A stretch of DNA of 64,000 nucleotides from assembly GCF_037975245.1 (NCBI RefSeq), contig NC_092564.1, positions 17,130,984 through 17,194,983 on the forward strand, in the 5' to 3' direction. Positions 1-13,300 of this stretch are shown here, in pieces (position 1 is the stretch's first letter; the number at the start of each line of letters is the position of its first letter). Origin of the DNA: Apostichopus japonicus (Eukaryota > Echinodermata > Holothuroidea > Aspidochirotida > Stichopodidae). The translations under genes were made by a program, and so were the position numbers. The notes under the pieces were generated by a model. It saw only the letters and a program-made list of their open reading frames with translations, did not search any database and was not told the origin of the DNA.

Positions 1-1
1 A

Positions 2-1303
2 CCTGTGACAGTTGCCTCGAAGGTACCCTTCAAAGCACCTCCCAAGACCGTCTCCAAACCCCCACTAAAGCGCCCCCACGAGGATGATGCCTCGTCGACG
101 TCGGCAGAGAAGAGGCACATGTTGGACAACGGGAGCAAGTCCGACAAGTACTATGGGTTCAAACGGGGGAAGGTGACTCATAATGAGGACGGGGATCGCA
201 AGTTCAGGATCAAGTGTTTCCATTGTGACAGCGTGCTACCCAATAACATTCTGTACATGGAACACATTCAGAGCTACCTTGACATCTCCAGGCAATCCAT
301 GAAAGACAGCCATCTCTTCTGCCAGTACTGCTTTAAACGGTTCAAGTCGGGACCGGATCTCGAGTCCCACTTTGACAGGCACCACTCGACGGTCAACAAG
401 TACTACTGTAAGATCTGCGACTACTCCTTCAAGTCCAAGTCCGTTCTCAAGTCTCACCTGCAAGGGGTCCACGACCCTCTCTCGATGCCTTACGTCTGTA
501 AGGTGTGCCACTACCGCACATCTAACTACCAGGACGTGATACTGCACTTCAAGTCAGTGCACAAAGGTGCCAAAGCCCTCCTCTGCCCTTACTGCTGCAA
601 GATTCTCAGGTGCAGTAGGTCATACCTGCAACACTGTCAGCGTCACTACGCCATACTCCTGAAGAATCATGGCACCTTCAACTGTCCCTGCTGTAAATTA
701 CAGTTCCTCTCGTCCACGGAGAGGAACGAACATCACCAGACCGACCATAAGAAGGTAAAACTAACTGACAAGGATGGCCTGCCTCCTTACAAGACGATCA
801 TTTTCACCAAGCCATCTACCAAACCACCGAAAGTGGTTTCGAAGAAGCCGAAACCCGCCCAGGTCTCTGTTCCTACTCTCACTCGTACCAGGACAGACAA
901 AGTGATACCCCTGATGGAGTGTCTAGAGTGCGGCGGGGGGTACGACAATCTCAAATCTCACCTCGGTACCAAAATGATGTGCTCTTCATGTAGCTATGTC
1001 ACATTCTGCAGTGCTGCATTTGCACAGCACACAATCGTGTTCCACAGTTCATTCAAAGCCCCGCCAAAGATCCATCCAGTGAAGAAGGAACGCTTAAGTG
1101 ACGGTCAACTTCGTATGACATGCAGGAAGTGCAACTTTTCCACCTTCAAGTGCCCTGTGATGGCTTGGCACACGGTCAGTTGCAGCAAAGGTGCCTCGTC
1201 TTGTGAATCGTTTGTCTACCTCAAACTGAGGCAAAGGAAGCTGTTTGATACCGATGATAACAGTGATAAAGAGGTAATCGAGATATTGTCTGACGGTGAG
1301 TGA
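2..1303 (+). CDS. ZNF280-like C2H2 zinc-finger protein, 3' part (5' end outside window)
   Basis: A frame open from the first bases encodes about 433 residues; the real start lies upstream. Numbering from base 5, classical C2H2 fingers sit near residues 106-126, 135-156, 165-186, 194-214, 227-248 and 326-347, with degenerate ones near 71, 306 and 373. The run MPYVCKVCHYR, then LLCPYC, then CKLQFL, followed by a GLPP segment, matches my memory of the conserved finger block of vertebrate ZNF280 proteins, which are nuclear and thought to bind DNA. Lysine- and proline-rich linkers lie at 1-25 and 255-300. The C-terminus is acidic and contains VIEI (424-427), a possible SUMO-interacting motif. The stop codon lies inside a good splice-donor sequence (GTGAGT), so the protein may instead continue into a later exon. 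Family assignment is fairly sure; the exact paralogue is not. Confidence 0.8.
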   Translation, partial: PVTVASKVPFKAPPKTVSKPPLKRPHEDDASSTSAEKRHMLDNGSKSDKYYGFKRGKVTHNEDGDRKFRIKCFHCDSVLPNNILYMEHIQSYLDISRQSMKDSHLFCQYCFKRFKSGPDLESHFDRHHSTVNKYYCKICDYSFKSKSVLKSHLQGVHDPLSMPYVCKVCHYRTSNYQDVILHFKSVHKGAKALLCPYCCKILRCSRSYLQHCQRHYAILLKNHGTFNCPCCKLQFLSSTERNEHHQTDHKKVKLTDKDGLPPYKTIIFTKPSTKPPKVVSKKPKPAQVSVPTLTRTRTDKVIPLMECLECGGGYDNLKSHLGTKMMCSSCSYVTFCSAAFAQHTIVFHSSFKAPPKIHPVKKERLSDGQLRMTCRKCNFSTFKCPVMAWHTVSCSKGASSCESFVYLKLRQRKLFDTDDNSDKEVIEILSDGE

Positions 1304-4061
1304 TCGTTCAAAGAGAGCCAAACAGAGCATGATGACAGCCAAAGAATCTTTTCAAACATTCTGAAAATTTCTGTACATTACATTGGCTTATTTGATAGGG
1401 TTTCATTTTAAGAAGCCTTCCTCTTTCTATGTCTTGTAAAATTATCCCAGTGTGATTAAGTTAGGGATATTTGACGAATTGACTTCTTGAACAGAGTCGC
1501 ACAGTAAAAAAGTCTACAACATTTGATATAGAATGTTGTAAAGTGTTCACTTTACTTCACAAAAAAAAGTAAGAAATTCATAATATGCTTGACTCATATT
1601 ATTCCTTGTGGAATACTTTTGTAATTATTTAAGGGATTGTATGAGTTACCTTAAGAGTTGCCTTACCCTAAAATATTCTACACAATATTCTCTCAATATC
1701 TTGACCCTAAGTATGGTTGATTGAATATAACCTACTATAGTTTGTCTGACTAAAACCTTTTCCAAAGAGGTGGACTACAGTTGGCAATCGTAGATGTCAT
1801 CAGTGACGATGCCCTTCAGAAGTTTGACTTTTCCTATTTTAATCTTCTTGTCGATTCATCCTTGAAATACGTGTGTAATGTTTGCCTTGTTGCCAATGTT
1901 CTCTGTATTTAGAATCTTTATCAAGATGCAACTGTTTGATAGAAACATATTCCTCTGGTTAAATGGTTTGTATGTTACAAAGAAAATTAAAGACATCGTC
2001 AGCTCAATTAAGCATGAGGACGTCTTTCATTCTGTCTTCATCAGATGGATTTGACAAATTTATATCTTTGTGATACAAAAGTGCTACGATGATGGGTTGT
2101 AGTCTTCACCCAAAGATATCGACAATTTCCAGCAGTTTTGTTTGAAGCAACTAACTACAGACATTGTAATAACCCTTTTTAAGATGCTTCGAGTCCCTCT
2201 CTGCACAAAGAATAGGAAGGATTCCTGTGAATCGTCATAAATTTCTACGCGTTCTAGATGCTCATCTTCTTCAGGTTTCTCTCACAAAAGTATTGCATGA
2301 ACTTATCAATCAGTATCAGTTCCCTTGGTTGGGATTTATGAAGCACCCAAATATGAATTTACCATATGTATATTTTAATTCACTTTCTTAGATTATGTCA
2401 TAATGATTCTTTTTTCTTTTGTTTCACTACGACTAAAAGTGAATGCTTTTGTATTAATCAAAAAAAAGAGTAAAAGCAAAGCAAGTAATAATTCTTACTG
2501 TAAGAGCAGTTCTTGCAGCAGTTTTAATATGCAATGTAACCTTTACTTTAGTTCAATATGTATTCAAGCGGAATTCGATTTTGGTAAAGACGTTGTTAGA
2601 GATACATTTTTGCCAAGTGTTGTTAATGCCACATAGGTAGTTTGTCACGTCTCTCTCATACATGTACAACTATGAAGAAGTGATTATCATATAGATAGAA
2701 TGAATTTTGGAGAGACAAATAATTTTTTTATAATCTCACAATTTTCAATACAATGTAATTATGTTTTGCTTAAACACTGTTTCCTCATGAAACTTAATCA
2801 TTTATTTAAGCTTTGAAAATTGCATGTGATTATTCAGTGGTACGAATATGATCTTACGTGTTGATAATTTTGTAATGTTCAAAGATTCTATCTCCATTTT
2901 GTTAAGACTTTGAGGAACAGTTAGAGGCTGAGGTCGTATAGGAATAATTTTCACATGAAATTGTGAAGTCTACTTGAGTAATAACGTAATTTTTTTTTTA
3001 TGCTTTAAACAGCAGTAGGACTAAAGGGAAGGGGTGGCGATGGGTGGGTTAAATTGGGGTAGGAAGAGAAAAGCGATTACCAGTGTCTTATTTGCCAGTA
3101 CCAGTGAAAGAAATAGATTATATAGACTGTTATCAGTGGTGCTTTTTGATGTATCAATTTCTTGTCCTCTGTATGTCTTTGAGAAACAGTATTGCTGTTT
3201 ATACGTAAAAAACTGCAAACTACAGTATGTCTCTGTGCTGAATGCTTTTCTTATATTTGCTCCTTGAAAGGCCACCATTTCTGGTTTTATTCAATCCGAT
3301 ATAGCATTGTTGTTTTTAAAACATGTCAAACAGAAGTCACAGTGAGTTAGAAGATGCATTAGTACAAAAATTGGTTTGCTTGTCACAAAACAGTTTTTAT
3401 TTTGATTGATGATACAACTTTTAAAAGTTGAATATTTTTGGTACATCAAAATCCATGCATTCAAATTTTACAGCAGTCTAACCAGACCAGAAGGGTTAAC
3501 CTATTAAATATTTTTGCCTTATTAGCTTATTTTTTTGTGTCTGTTGTACATATGTATCCTACAAGTTAAGTTATTCACGAAGAATTTTTGTTTGGAACTG
3601 TTATATAGGGATTAAGCCATTGAAGGCCTGTAGGACAGGCAACAGGAATTCTCTTCCATGACGGTTTGATGGTGATATTGATCATCCGAAAGCTTTGCCT
3701 CCTTGGTATGATAATTTGAACAGAAAGAAGAGTAATTTTAAATACACAAAAAATCTGCAAAATAATAATTTCACTATACTCAATATTCTATTTATCTCTT
3801 TGTACTTTTTGTCAACCATCAATGTTTTCTGAGTCGTTGAAGATAAGTAACTTCTATTTTATTTTTCATTTCTTGTCTGATTTTTGGCCTTTCCGTCACC
3901 CGAAGAAGTTCTGTAAAATGAAGGCACGTGAAGATTTCCAGGTCATGGATATAACATATCTACCATTCTGTTGTGTATATTTGCGTGATACCTTTCATTT
4001 CAAACCATTGATTTCTGCAAGTCAATTGCGTGAAATTATGAATTTACTGTAAAACAATAAA
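1304..4061 (+). other. probable 3' UTR of the zinc-finger gene
   Basis: About 2.7 kb of AT-rich sequence without a convincing reading frame follows the stop codon. It holds an ATTAAA at 1986-1991 and an AATAAA at 4056-4061, the latter just before the next gene begins at 4361. Either could serve as a polyadenylation signal. The 3' end is inferred. The alternative is that part of this stretch is an intron, because GTGAGT overlaps the stop codon. Confidence 0.4.
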
Positions 4062-4360
4062 AAATTATAATCTGTATTAATTGAGTTAATTCAACTTCTA
4101 TGAATATCAAATTTATTGCGAAAATACAAACAATGACTGATATTGTCAACAACTAAAAGACTGGAGTAAGCACTAGCTTTATGATTTAGTCTGTTTACAT
4201 TGCGGTACGGAGTTACGAATAACAGTGCCATGCTATATCGAGGAACCGACGCCGTTCAGATAGGAAATTCTAACCCCCCTTTCCCCCTTCGGGTAATGTT
4301 TATGACTGGTTGCTGTATAATCCATGGGAACGTAATTTGTAGTGAGCACCCACGATCAAA
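4062..4360. promoter_or_regulatory. short intergenic gap and presumed PDSS1 promoter
   Basis: Only about 300 bases separate the last AATAAA of the zinc-finger gene from the PDSS1 start codon, so the PDSS1 promoter and 5' UTR should lie here. No TATA box or other clear element was identified. Confidence 0.35.
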
Positions 4361-7300
4361 ATGGCAGTGTGCGTGAAGTTGCGTAACCCTCTCGTATTTT
4401 GTCATATTTTGAAGATTTGCACTCGTTTATCAACATATCGTGCTCACAGCTATGGCTTTGAGAGAAAAATCGCAGACTACCGCTCTTGCAACTACCCAAA
4501 GGTAATTAAACAACGATTTTGCCAATGTTAGCTTTACTTCACATGTAACGTTAGGCTTATGTAAGAAGCATTGGGCCTAGGCGTACTACGTTAGTACTGT
4601 AATATTGGCTAGGCAATAACCTAGTAGACCTGACGTTATGCGTACAGTTGGGCCTGTTATAGCCTAACCTACAGTACTCATTGGCTCGTACATAAATCAG
4701 GACCGAATTTGTCAATGCGCAAATATAGAAAGAAAAATTGATTAATTTTAGTAAGAGCTTTTACACACAGTTTTCAGTTGTGTTATCTTTTCATATTATT
4801 TTAGAATTGAATGTCAGTTCATAAAGGCCTACCTTAGCACTAGCAGTTAAAATACCAGCGAAAGATGGGACTTGATCCCAAAACATTACTGTCACTGGTA
4901 ACCCAAACCCCCTTTCCCTTTAGTCCATTTTGACATCAAGGGTTATGAATCGAAATATGCTTAAAGGGAGGGTGAAATTTTTAGAGTTTTAGTTTCTCTA
5001 TGTTTCAAACAGTCAAGTTTAGAACCCCTTTGAAATAGGTCTGAATGCCCATGATGTATGAATCCATAGTCGATATCCTTATTCACTACTAAGCTTCCAC
5101 CTGGAGATGACTTCTTCCGTTAGATATGAATTTTTGGCCCCTACATCAAAACTGTTTACAAACAAAAGGCCAGACAGGTATACTGTATATTGAAATTATT
5201 CAGGGCCATTTGACAAATTAGAGACAATTGTTGGGACAACATAAAATTTGGAGACATTTCTAGGGAAGTAACATGAAATACACGGACTGTTTCCTGAAAT
5301 CAAGGACATTTAGTCAGCTAACTTGAGGCTAGGCCTAAACTACCGAATGTTCCATAGGGCCTACAACTTTAACGACAACGTTACCATCACAATAGGCTTG
5401 AAAATTTTGTTTTGATACTGTGAATGGTCAAGGGCCTAATACCAAAATTAAACTTTTCAGTTTCCATCTTCTAGAAAGTAGAATTGCTTTAATGGAGTTG
5501 TTTTCCTCTTGTCCAAATTTTGTTTGAAAAATCACGAAATGTATAAACCATTCTTTTCCTTCCCTTTCAGGTGTACACTTATCGTCAAAAGCGCAATGCA
5601 GCTCTTTTGAAAAGGTACAGTAACTAATTGTTTGGTAAATATTTACAATTAGCTCATTTGATGAAAGTTTTGACATCATGTTTGATACATATAATATTAT
5701 TAATATCATTATTTATTTGCTCCAAGGTATTAAAATGTATTACAGGGATGTGCTCACACTGGGCGGCAATGGGCAACTGCGCCTAACAGATCTGCATGCA
5801 GCCCAGCACAAACAGTATTTTAAACATTTCCGCCCGGCACTCTTTTGATGATAATTTAACAAATTTTACCATAACCAAAATCTGGGAGAATACATGGCAC
5901 AGAATAGGAAAAATAGCACCACCTAAGCATACTTCATTTGCAAAATTTGTCCAGTGGGGAGGGGGTACACCACCCATGAGATCCCTCTCCCAGGGTGTGG
6001 ATCACACTACTGCACAATCTGCCCGGCACTCAAATATTCCTGAGCACATCCCTGGTATTATATGCTGAACTCAAAGCACATAGAGCTCTGTAAGTGTGGT
6101 TAGCAATGCAATATTTCCTGCAATGAGTATACAGTACAGTACATGGGTACAAAATGCATTGTATCACAACAGTGGGTAAAAATTAAGGTTCTCAGAACCA
6201 GGTGCCACCAGGGGCGTAGCGAGCGGGGGGGGGGTGTGGGGGGGTGTCACACCCCCCCAATAATTTGGTCGCTGTCGGCAAATTTTGGGTCTGTCGGCAA
6301 AAGGAGAAAAGGTGAAGAGAGCGGAAGGGGAAGAAAGAAGGAAAGCTGAATAGAGAAAAGGACAACGGGAGCTTCTTCCGTGCCAAATTTGACTTAAAAT
6401 ATGCAACAGATTGCATCTAAGGACGTTTCAAAACTAAAAAATTTCCAAAGGGGAGGGGTAGACCCCCTACCCTTAGACCCCTCCCCCATTTCAGTCACCA
6501 ATTCCAGATCCGTCGGCAAATCAAATTTGACTTAAAATATGCACCAGATTGCATCTAAGGACGTTTCAAAACTAAAAATTTTCCAAAGGGGAGGGGTACA
6601 CCCCCTCCCCTTAGACCCCTCCCCCCATTTCAGTTACCACTTCCAGATCCGTCGGCAAATCAAATTTGACTTAAAATATACACCAGATTGCATCTAAGGA
6701 CGTTTCAAAACTAAAAATTTTCCAAAGGGGAGGGGTACACCCCCTCCCCTTAGACCCCTCCCCCATTTCAGTCACCACTTCCAGATCCGTCGGCAAATCA
6801 AATTCTCCACACCCCCCCAACAAAAAAACCTTCGCTACGCCCCTGGGTGCCACAACCAGTGAATATTAGCTCCCTGGTTCACAGACACCTTGGTGCAACC
6901 TTTGGCCTTTTGAAATTAAGCAGGATGCATATATCTGCTGTTGCCAAATCTATCTTTTGTACTCTTGATGTTACACAAACCTATCATGAAGTGAATGCAA
7001 TAAGGATGCATGTATGATTTATTCTTGCTTTGAGAAGGCTCGTCGTCCGAGAAGTGTTGATGTGCAAGGCACTGATAAACAGTAAGCCTTTAAAGAAAAC
7101 CCAGCTCTCTTCAGGGATCTATGAGGGTTTTTTCGCAAGTTATGGAAGGCCACATTTGTTCAATATGCTTTGAATGTAGATTTAGTACTGTTACTGTTTG
7201 TGAACAAAACACCATGATGATGTTGACAATATGAGCAAGCAATGAGGATCCCCCACCCCCCCCAATCTCCCTATCCCATTTCAGGATCGACCAAATTCCT

Positions 7301-10300
7301 TCTATACACTTTCATATTATACTGTGCACCACTATTTTATGACACGATTGTGAATTTTAAGTGAGGTTTAAGTAATATTATTTCTGCTGCTTTCTCTTCC
7401 TGACAGGAATGCATCGACCATAGCGGAAATTACCAAGGGCACAGTAGAAAGTCCCGAGAAGCTTTGTCAAAGTGAGCTGGCTGATCTGCATATGAATATA
7501 CGAAAGGTGCTGCGGGACTCTCTCTCCTTTATCTATTTCATTTTAGAGACCAAACTGTGGCTGTTAAAACAGCAGTTAAACAGTTAACAGTCTTGTACCA
7601 AGGCAAGGCCTTCTCACACGACTTTACAACAGTTAACATCAATTCTTCAACCCTAGCCATTGGAGACTTGGCACACACTCACACTCCAGAATGTGCACAT
7701 AGTCCTCCAGGGGTACTACAGTGTGCCACATCTAAATCAGTGGCGGAGCTAGGGGTATTGGTCAGGAGGGGAGGGGCGAGAATGGTCTGTAGGGGCGCTT
7801 TCGACACTATCAAAGCAGAGCGCCACCACAGGTTGGGGCGTAGCGTACAGAAATTTTTTGAGTAAAGATAATCCCTAGATCGCCGGAAATGACCCTTTCC
7901 GGGCCTGGCTAATTTGCAGATAAACGTAGAATAAATAGGTGTCATAGCCAAACACCAACAAAATGTGACAAATGTCAAAAGGTAGATGAGAGCGCAATAA
8001 TAAAGTCAATAATCGCGAATAAGTAAAAAGAGCTGAAAAGGGCGCCAGCAGTCCATTTGAGTCCGTCAGGGGGGGCATCCGCCCCCCCCCTGACTGTATG
8101 GGCGTTCCGCCACTGATCTAAATGTCCCCTGTAGGACTTCCCATAGGTTTACAGCAAGTCCCCATTTTATACACCTGGGTGAAGAGAGGTAATGAAGATC
8201 AAGTGTTTAATTGGATGATATAAAGAGCAAAGTTAGTGCGTTCAAAGGAATCTCCATTTTATCTATCTGTCCATCTGTCTCTTTGAAATGTGTCCGTAGT
8301 CTGTTTGTTTCAGTTATACTCAAAGGAAGATCCCCCCACAATCAAATGTCAGGCCCTTGAACCTCCTCTTATGATCAACTTTGTCACATTTTCCCTCAAA
8401 GTTTAATACTACAAGTCTATAATATGGTATGGATTTTGTTTTCCCCAGGAATTAAATGTAGCCTCCCCAGAGGTGGATAAAGTATCACAGTATTATTTTG
8501 ATGGGAAAGGCAAAGCATTCCGTCCCATGGTAGTCGCATTAGTTGCAAAGGCGTGCAACTTTCATTCATCAAGGTCTCGGTGAGTATTGGAGACATTTCA
8601 AATGACATACTTTATGAGAGACGTTACCAAAGAGATATTGTAATATAATATATATAATATAGCATTGTCAGCACTAAGACCTGCATTGAAATTAATAGCT
8701 GCTGCATGCTTGTGTTCATCTGTAAAGATATTAACTCCTGTCACATTTACTAATACACAAAGTTGTGTTATGATGTACAGTATCAAGACCAATCATTTAA
8801 AAGTAAATTAATAAGTTACAGTAGGAATAAAGTAAATCATATATGCATTGGCTTCATGGCTGCCATGTTGTTACAGCAGTCTACTCGCTGAGCAAAATGT
8901 ATAGAAGGTGTTGTCATGAGCCCCCCCCCCACCCCACCCACCCCCTTGTAGAATATATATTTGTCATTCATCTGTATAAACCGACACGTATTGTAATTGA
9001 AACAAAATCTTGAAGAATTATTTTGTACTTACATATTATCATAACTCTCTTGAGATTCGCTAGTTAGATTTCCATTCAATAGATTCATTAGTGTGTCTGT
9101 GTATGAAGCTGTTATACATTGTTGCGTCTGCATTGCAATTTTTTAACATTTTGCAGAGTCCTATGCTAAAGCTATACAGTAACCAAACAATCAAGTTCCT
9201 GAAGTTATATGTCTTGTATTAGTGCACAACAGCTTTGAGCTTTTATAAAACAAGCAAAAGGATTAATTTTATCATTGATCAGATGATCTCTTTTGCCCTT
9301 ACGGTTCAGAGCACTTTTGCCGAACCAACTCAGGATAGCCTCGATAGCTGAGATGATACACACAGCTAGTCTCATGCATGATGATGTCATAGATGCTGCT
9401 GATACAAGGAGGAACCAATCATCAATAAACCAAATGTGGGGACAAAAGAAGGTAAGGAGATCCATCCCCCTCAGCACCCTTCCCCTTGCCCCTATTGCCC
9501 CCGCCCCCTAAATATATACATGTGCTATATTGTTTACCTTCACAGTTTAGTGCTTTTGGTGATGCAAATATAGCTTCTTGATTGTGTCTTTGTAGAAGGA
9601 TTTAAATCATTGTGTGTATTTTCAATTGGTATTGGCAATGCTGAAGGTTTTGACATGAATTAATATTTTGTTTATCATACAGTACTTACAGGACAAAACT
9701 ATGTTTCTATCTACAAATTGTGTTAAAAAAATGTGCATTTGTTTCATCATTTTACCATTTTGCATATAATTTACTAAAATAAAACAGAAAAATTGGGTAA
9801 AACTTAAATAGCAAAATTAATCCTGTGAACCTGCTGCAAAAAAAAAACATATTTGAGCCATCAGATTATTTATTCACTTTACATTCAGCAGATTTAATTT
9901 TGAAGAGATACATCTGCTTTTTAATTTTTTTGGGGGGGGGGGGTGAATTAGGGGAGGAGGGGGAGAAAAGAGAACAACAGAAGAAGAAAATAGGATTGTA
10001 AAGTAAGACAAAAGGTCTTGCAATTGCAATATTTATCTTAAAGATGGTTTTACATATTTTTTTTTTGAACAGGCAATATTAGCTGGAGATTACGTTTTAG
10101 CCAGGGCATCAATGAGTTTAGCAAGAATAGGTAATCCTGAAGTGGTCATCATGTTATCTCAGGTTATTGAAGATTTAGTAAGAGGTAAGTAGTACGAGTT
10201 TTCCCCTTTACTTAGTATTTATTGTACTCAGACATGAAAGAAAAGGCTAAATATTGTCAAAAGGGTTTTTTAAAGTTAGTCATTTCTTTCAATCCATCTT

Positions 10301-13300
10301 ACTTTGGGCATTGGTTTCAGATTCAAGAAGACTATGCAAAACATGTAATGAATAATTCAATACAGAAAATGACTGACTACTATAAACATGTAATGTGATT
10401 TTGCACAAATGTTGACAAATTCAGAATATCGGATCATTGCACATGACCTGATACTGTATTTGGATTGTACTTGGTAAATGTCCTTTGCAGTAATATTCCC
10501 TTAGATAAGCTCTTTAGAAATATACTACATAATTTCAATATGTCTTTTATTTTGCTGGATCTAGAATTGTACCTTCTTCAGTTATGATAGATTCTAACAT
10601 ATCATTCCAAAATGCAATTATCTTGAGACGAATGGATCAAAGAGTCGGTCTTGAATTGGGCTCTTTAGAAGTTATGTAACAATAGATAACAATAGAAAAT
10701 ATCTCAAAAGTTATCTTAAATGATTTCATTATTTGACACAATATTATTATAGTTATAAACATGTATCCTTCAGATAGTATTGGAAAATTCATCATATTAT
10801 TACTTTTTCACCGAAAAAAACAACGTATGCGTCCCTCTCCTCTTCCACATCCTCCGAGAAGTATGATAAGCCATCAACAATTTATCACAGATGTCTGTCC
10901 ATTTGTTTTGAAAGTACAAGGAAAATGGTTCGGGTGGAAAACTTGTCTAAACAAATGTCATGTATAGCACACAGTATGCACATTAGCGTCGGTGTCAGCC
11001 CCTTTTAACCACAATCAGGGTAATATCCGAGGTATGATGCTTTTCTGTGAACCAGACAACACATCTCCTTCGCATGTACCCTTCACAAACAAGAACGTTT
11101 CGGAAGGGATATTTGCGAGGAAGGGTGAAGATGACTCGGGAGGTGACAGAGATGCTTTTAATGAATATTCATATGCAAAACGTCTGTCTAATTAGGAAGA
11201 CATGGAAATGAGATTCTCGGTTTGAATAATTGGAGGAGTGTTGTTATTGATTCTACTATGAAGGACAGGGGAAGGGTAAAATTGGAATTATACTGTATCA
11301 TTTAAAGATTTGGTCTGTTGGAAATACTGAAGCAGAAATAATCTATTGGTTCATTTGATTTACAGGTGAATTCATGCAACTTGGCTCGAAAGAGAACGAG
11401 AATGAAAGGTTCTCTCACTACCTCACAAAGACGTACAAGAAGACAGCTAGTCTTATAGCTAACAGTTCAAAAGCAGTGAGTATTTTATTGAATCCTTTGG
11501 TAAATTTTAGTTTTTTTCTCGTTTGAACTTGATCACCTTATTTTATATCTATTGAAGAGGATTACAAAGACTCCAAAGAAGGAACTGATGTTTCCCTGTT
11601 CAGTTATGTTTTTTCCTCACAATTCAAGGTATATTTAAAATGATTACAAATAACAGATGTCCACGCTCATGCCTGGCAAAATGCCATATCACACTTGAGC
11701 CAACTGACGAATCGTTTGTCTAACACAGGCAGGCTTTTGGTATTGTTGAATCCTTTATTGCTCAAAAGTTTGGTGGCACCTCGCATGGGAGTAGCGAGGT
11801 AAAAGACATAGAGACATTCTTTTTAAGCACCTGCCTTACGGACTATATTCGAATCACAAGCAAACAGAAAATGGAATTCACTCAAATGTCGCACATTAGA
11901 AATATAATGATGTCGTTAAGTTGTATTACTTACAGTTACATTACTGAAAGTATAGGCATTTGGGGGTAGGGTGGAGGCTTGGCAGTTTTATTTGCCAATT
12001 TCTGTTTACCAAAATAGTATATTGTGATATGTTTAAGCCTTTGCCCCCAATTTTGTTCGGACATGCTGTGAGTGAGGGAAGTGTGTATTCCTATTACCTA
12101 TCACTGAATTGTTCTGCATAAAGAAGTCAACTGATGAAATAATGCGTTTTGGATACTTGCTGGTGTGATGTCACTCTTGGCTTTGTAAGTCCGTCTCTGT
12201 TTTTGGGGCTTTTGTAATGGTAATGGAGAATGAAGATGACGACATAGAAATAATCGTGAATGGCTTAAGTACATCCTGTAGCTCAAGCACAAAACTCTTA
12301 AGCACTGCTCCTTGTCAGTTATTTACCATGATGGAACTCGTTATACACTAAATACCCACCCAAACAGGTGGCTGTTTTAGGTCAGTGCTCCGAGGACGTC
12401 TGCCAAGTTGCCTACGAGTACGGCAGGAATATCGGTATGGCCTTCCAACTCATCGATGACATTCTGGATTTCACGTCCACCGACGAAACTCTCGGGAAAC
12501 CGACGGTGGCCGATCTCCGTCTAGGCCTTGCGACGGCTCCTGTCTTGTTCGCTGCCCTCAAGGTGAGTACAGTTTTTAGATTCTCCTGTTAATCAAAGTT
12601 TTCTGTTGATAAACAAAGTTGAAATGAGTGTCGTCAATGCATGACCAACGTTTGATTCTTAATTCTAAAGTTTCATTTACATTTCTGTCCGTAGTTGATT
12701 GAAGTATGGTTTGGCTAACAAAAACAGAAAGGGGAAAAAATAGCTTTGCTTATGTTAAAACCCCTTACCTATCACTATCTGGCTTTCTTTGGGCAATTGT
12801 GAATGCACATGGCTTTCAGTTTCATGTTGACAAGATAAGGGTAATAGAGATGCAATCACAACTTATGAAAGGAAAGTTGGGTAGTGCAGAGAACTTGTTT
12901 CCTCTAAAGGAGTGATTGAAATCCAACTTTAGCCAATATTTGTCTTGCCTTAAGTTTTTATTCAAGTCAGTTTCTGTTTCATCATAAGTACAACACACCT
13001 CTGTTTTCAACATATTGCCTATCCTCTATTTTGTTAAGAGGGAAAATAAATCTGTAATAGTTTCTGCTCTGTTGCCCTTCTTCTCATTGTGCTGCTATGG
13101 TAGTATTTTAGCGAATTGCCACAAACTGTGCTTGCTATGGCCTGCAAGAAACTTGGATAACTGCAAAATGTTTCTTTGACTGAGCTCTCTCTTGCAGGAC
13201 TGACAGAAACATGATTATCATATTTGATAATATCATCATCATCCTGATTTATTGTTTTCTTGTAAACATAAGATGAGATTAATTATCCTTTCTAAGATGA

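Noticed and set aside
236-547. 103-codon minus-strand frame inside the zinc-finger exon
   Set aside because: It is the shadow of a clearly coding + strand frame with C2H2 motifs.
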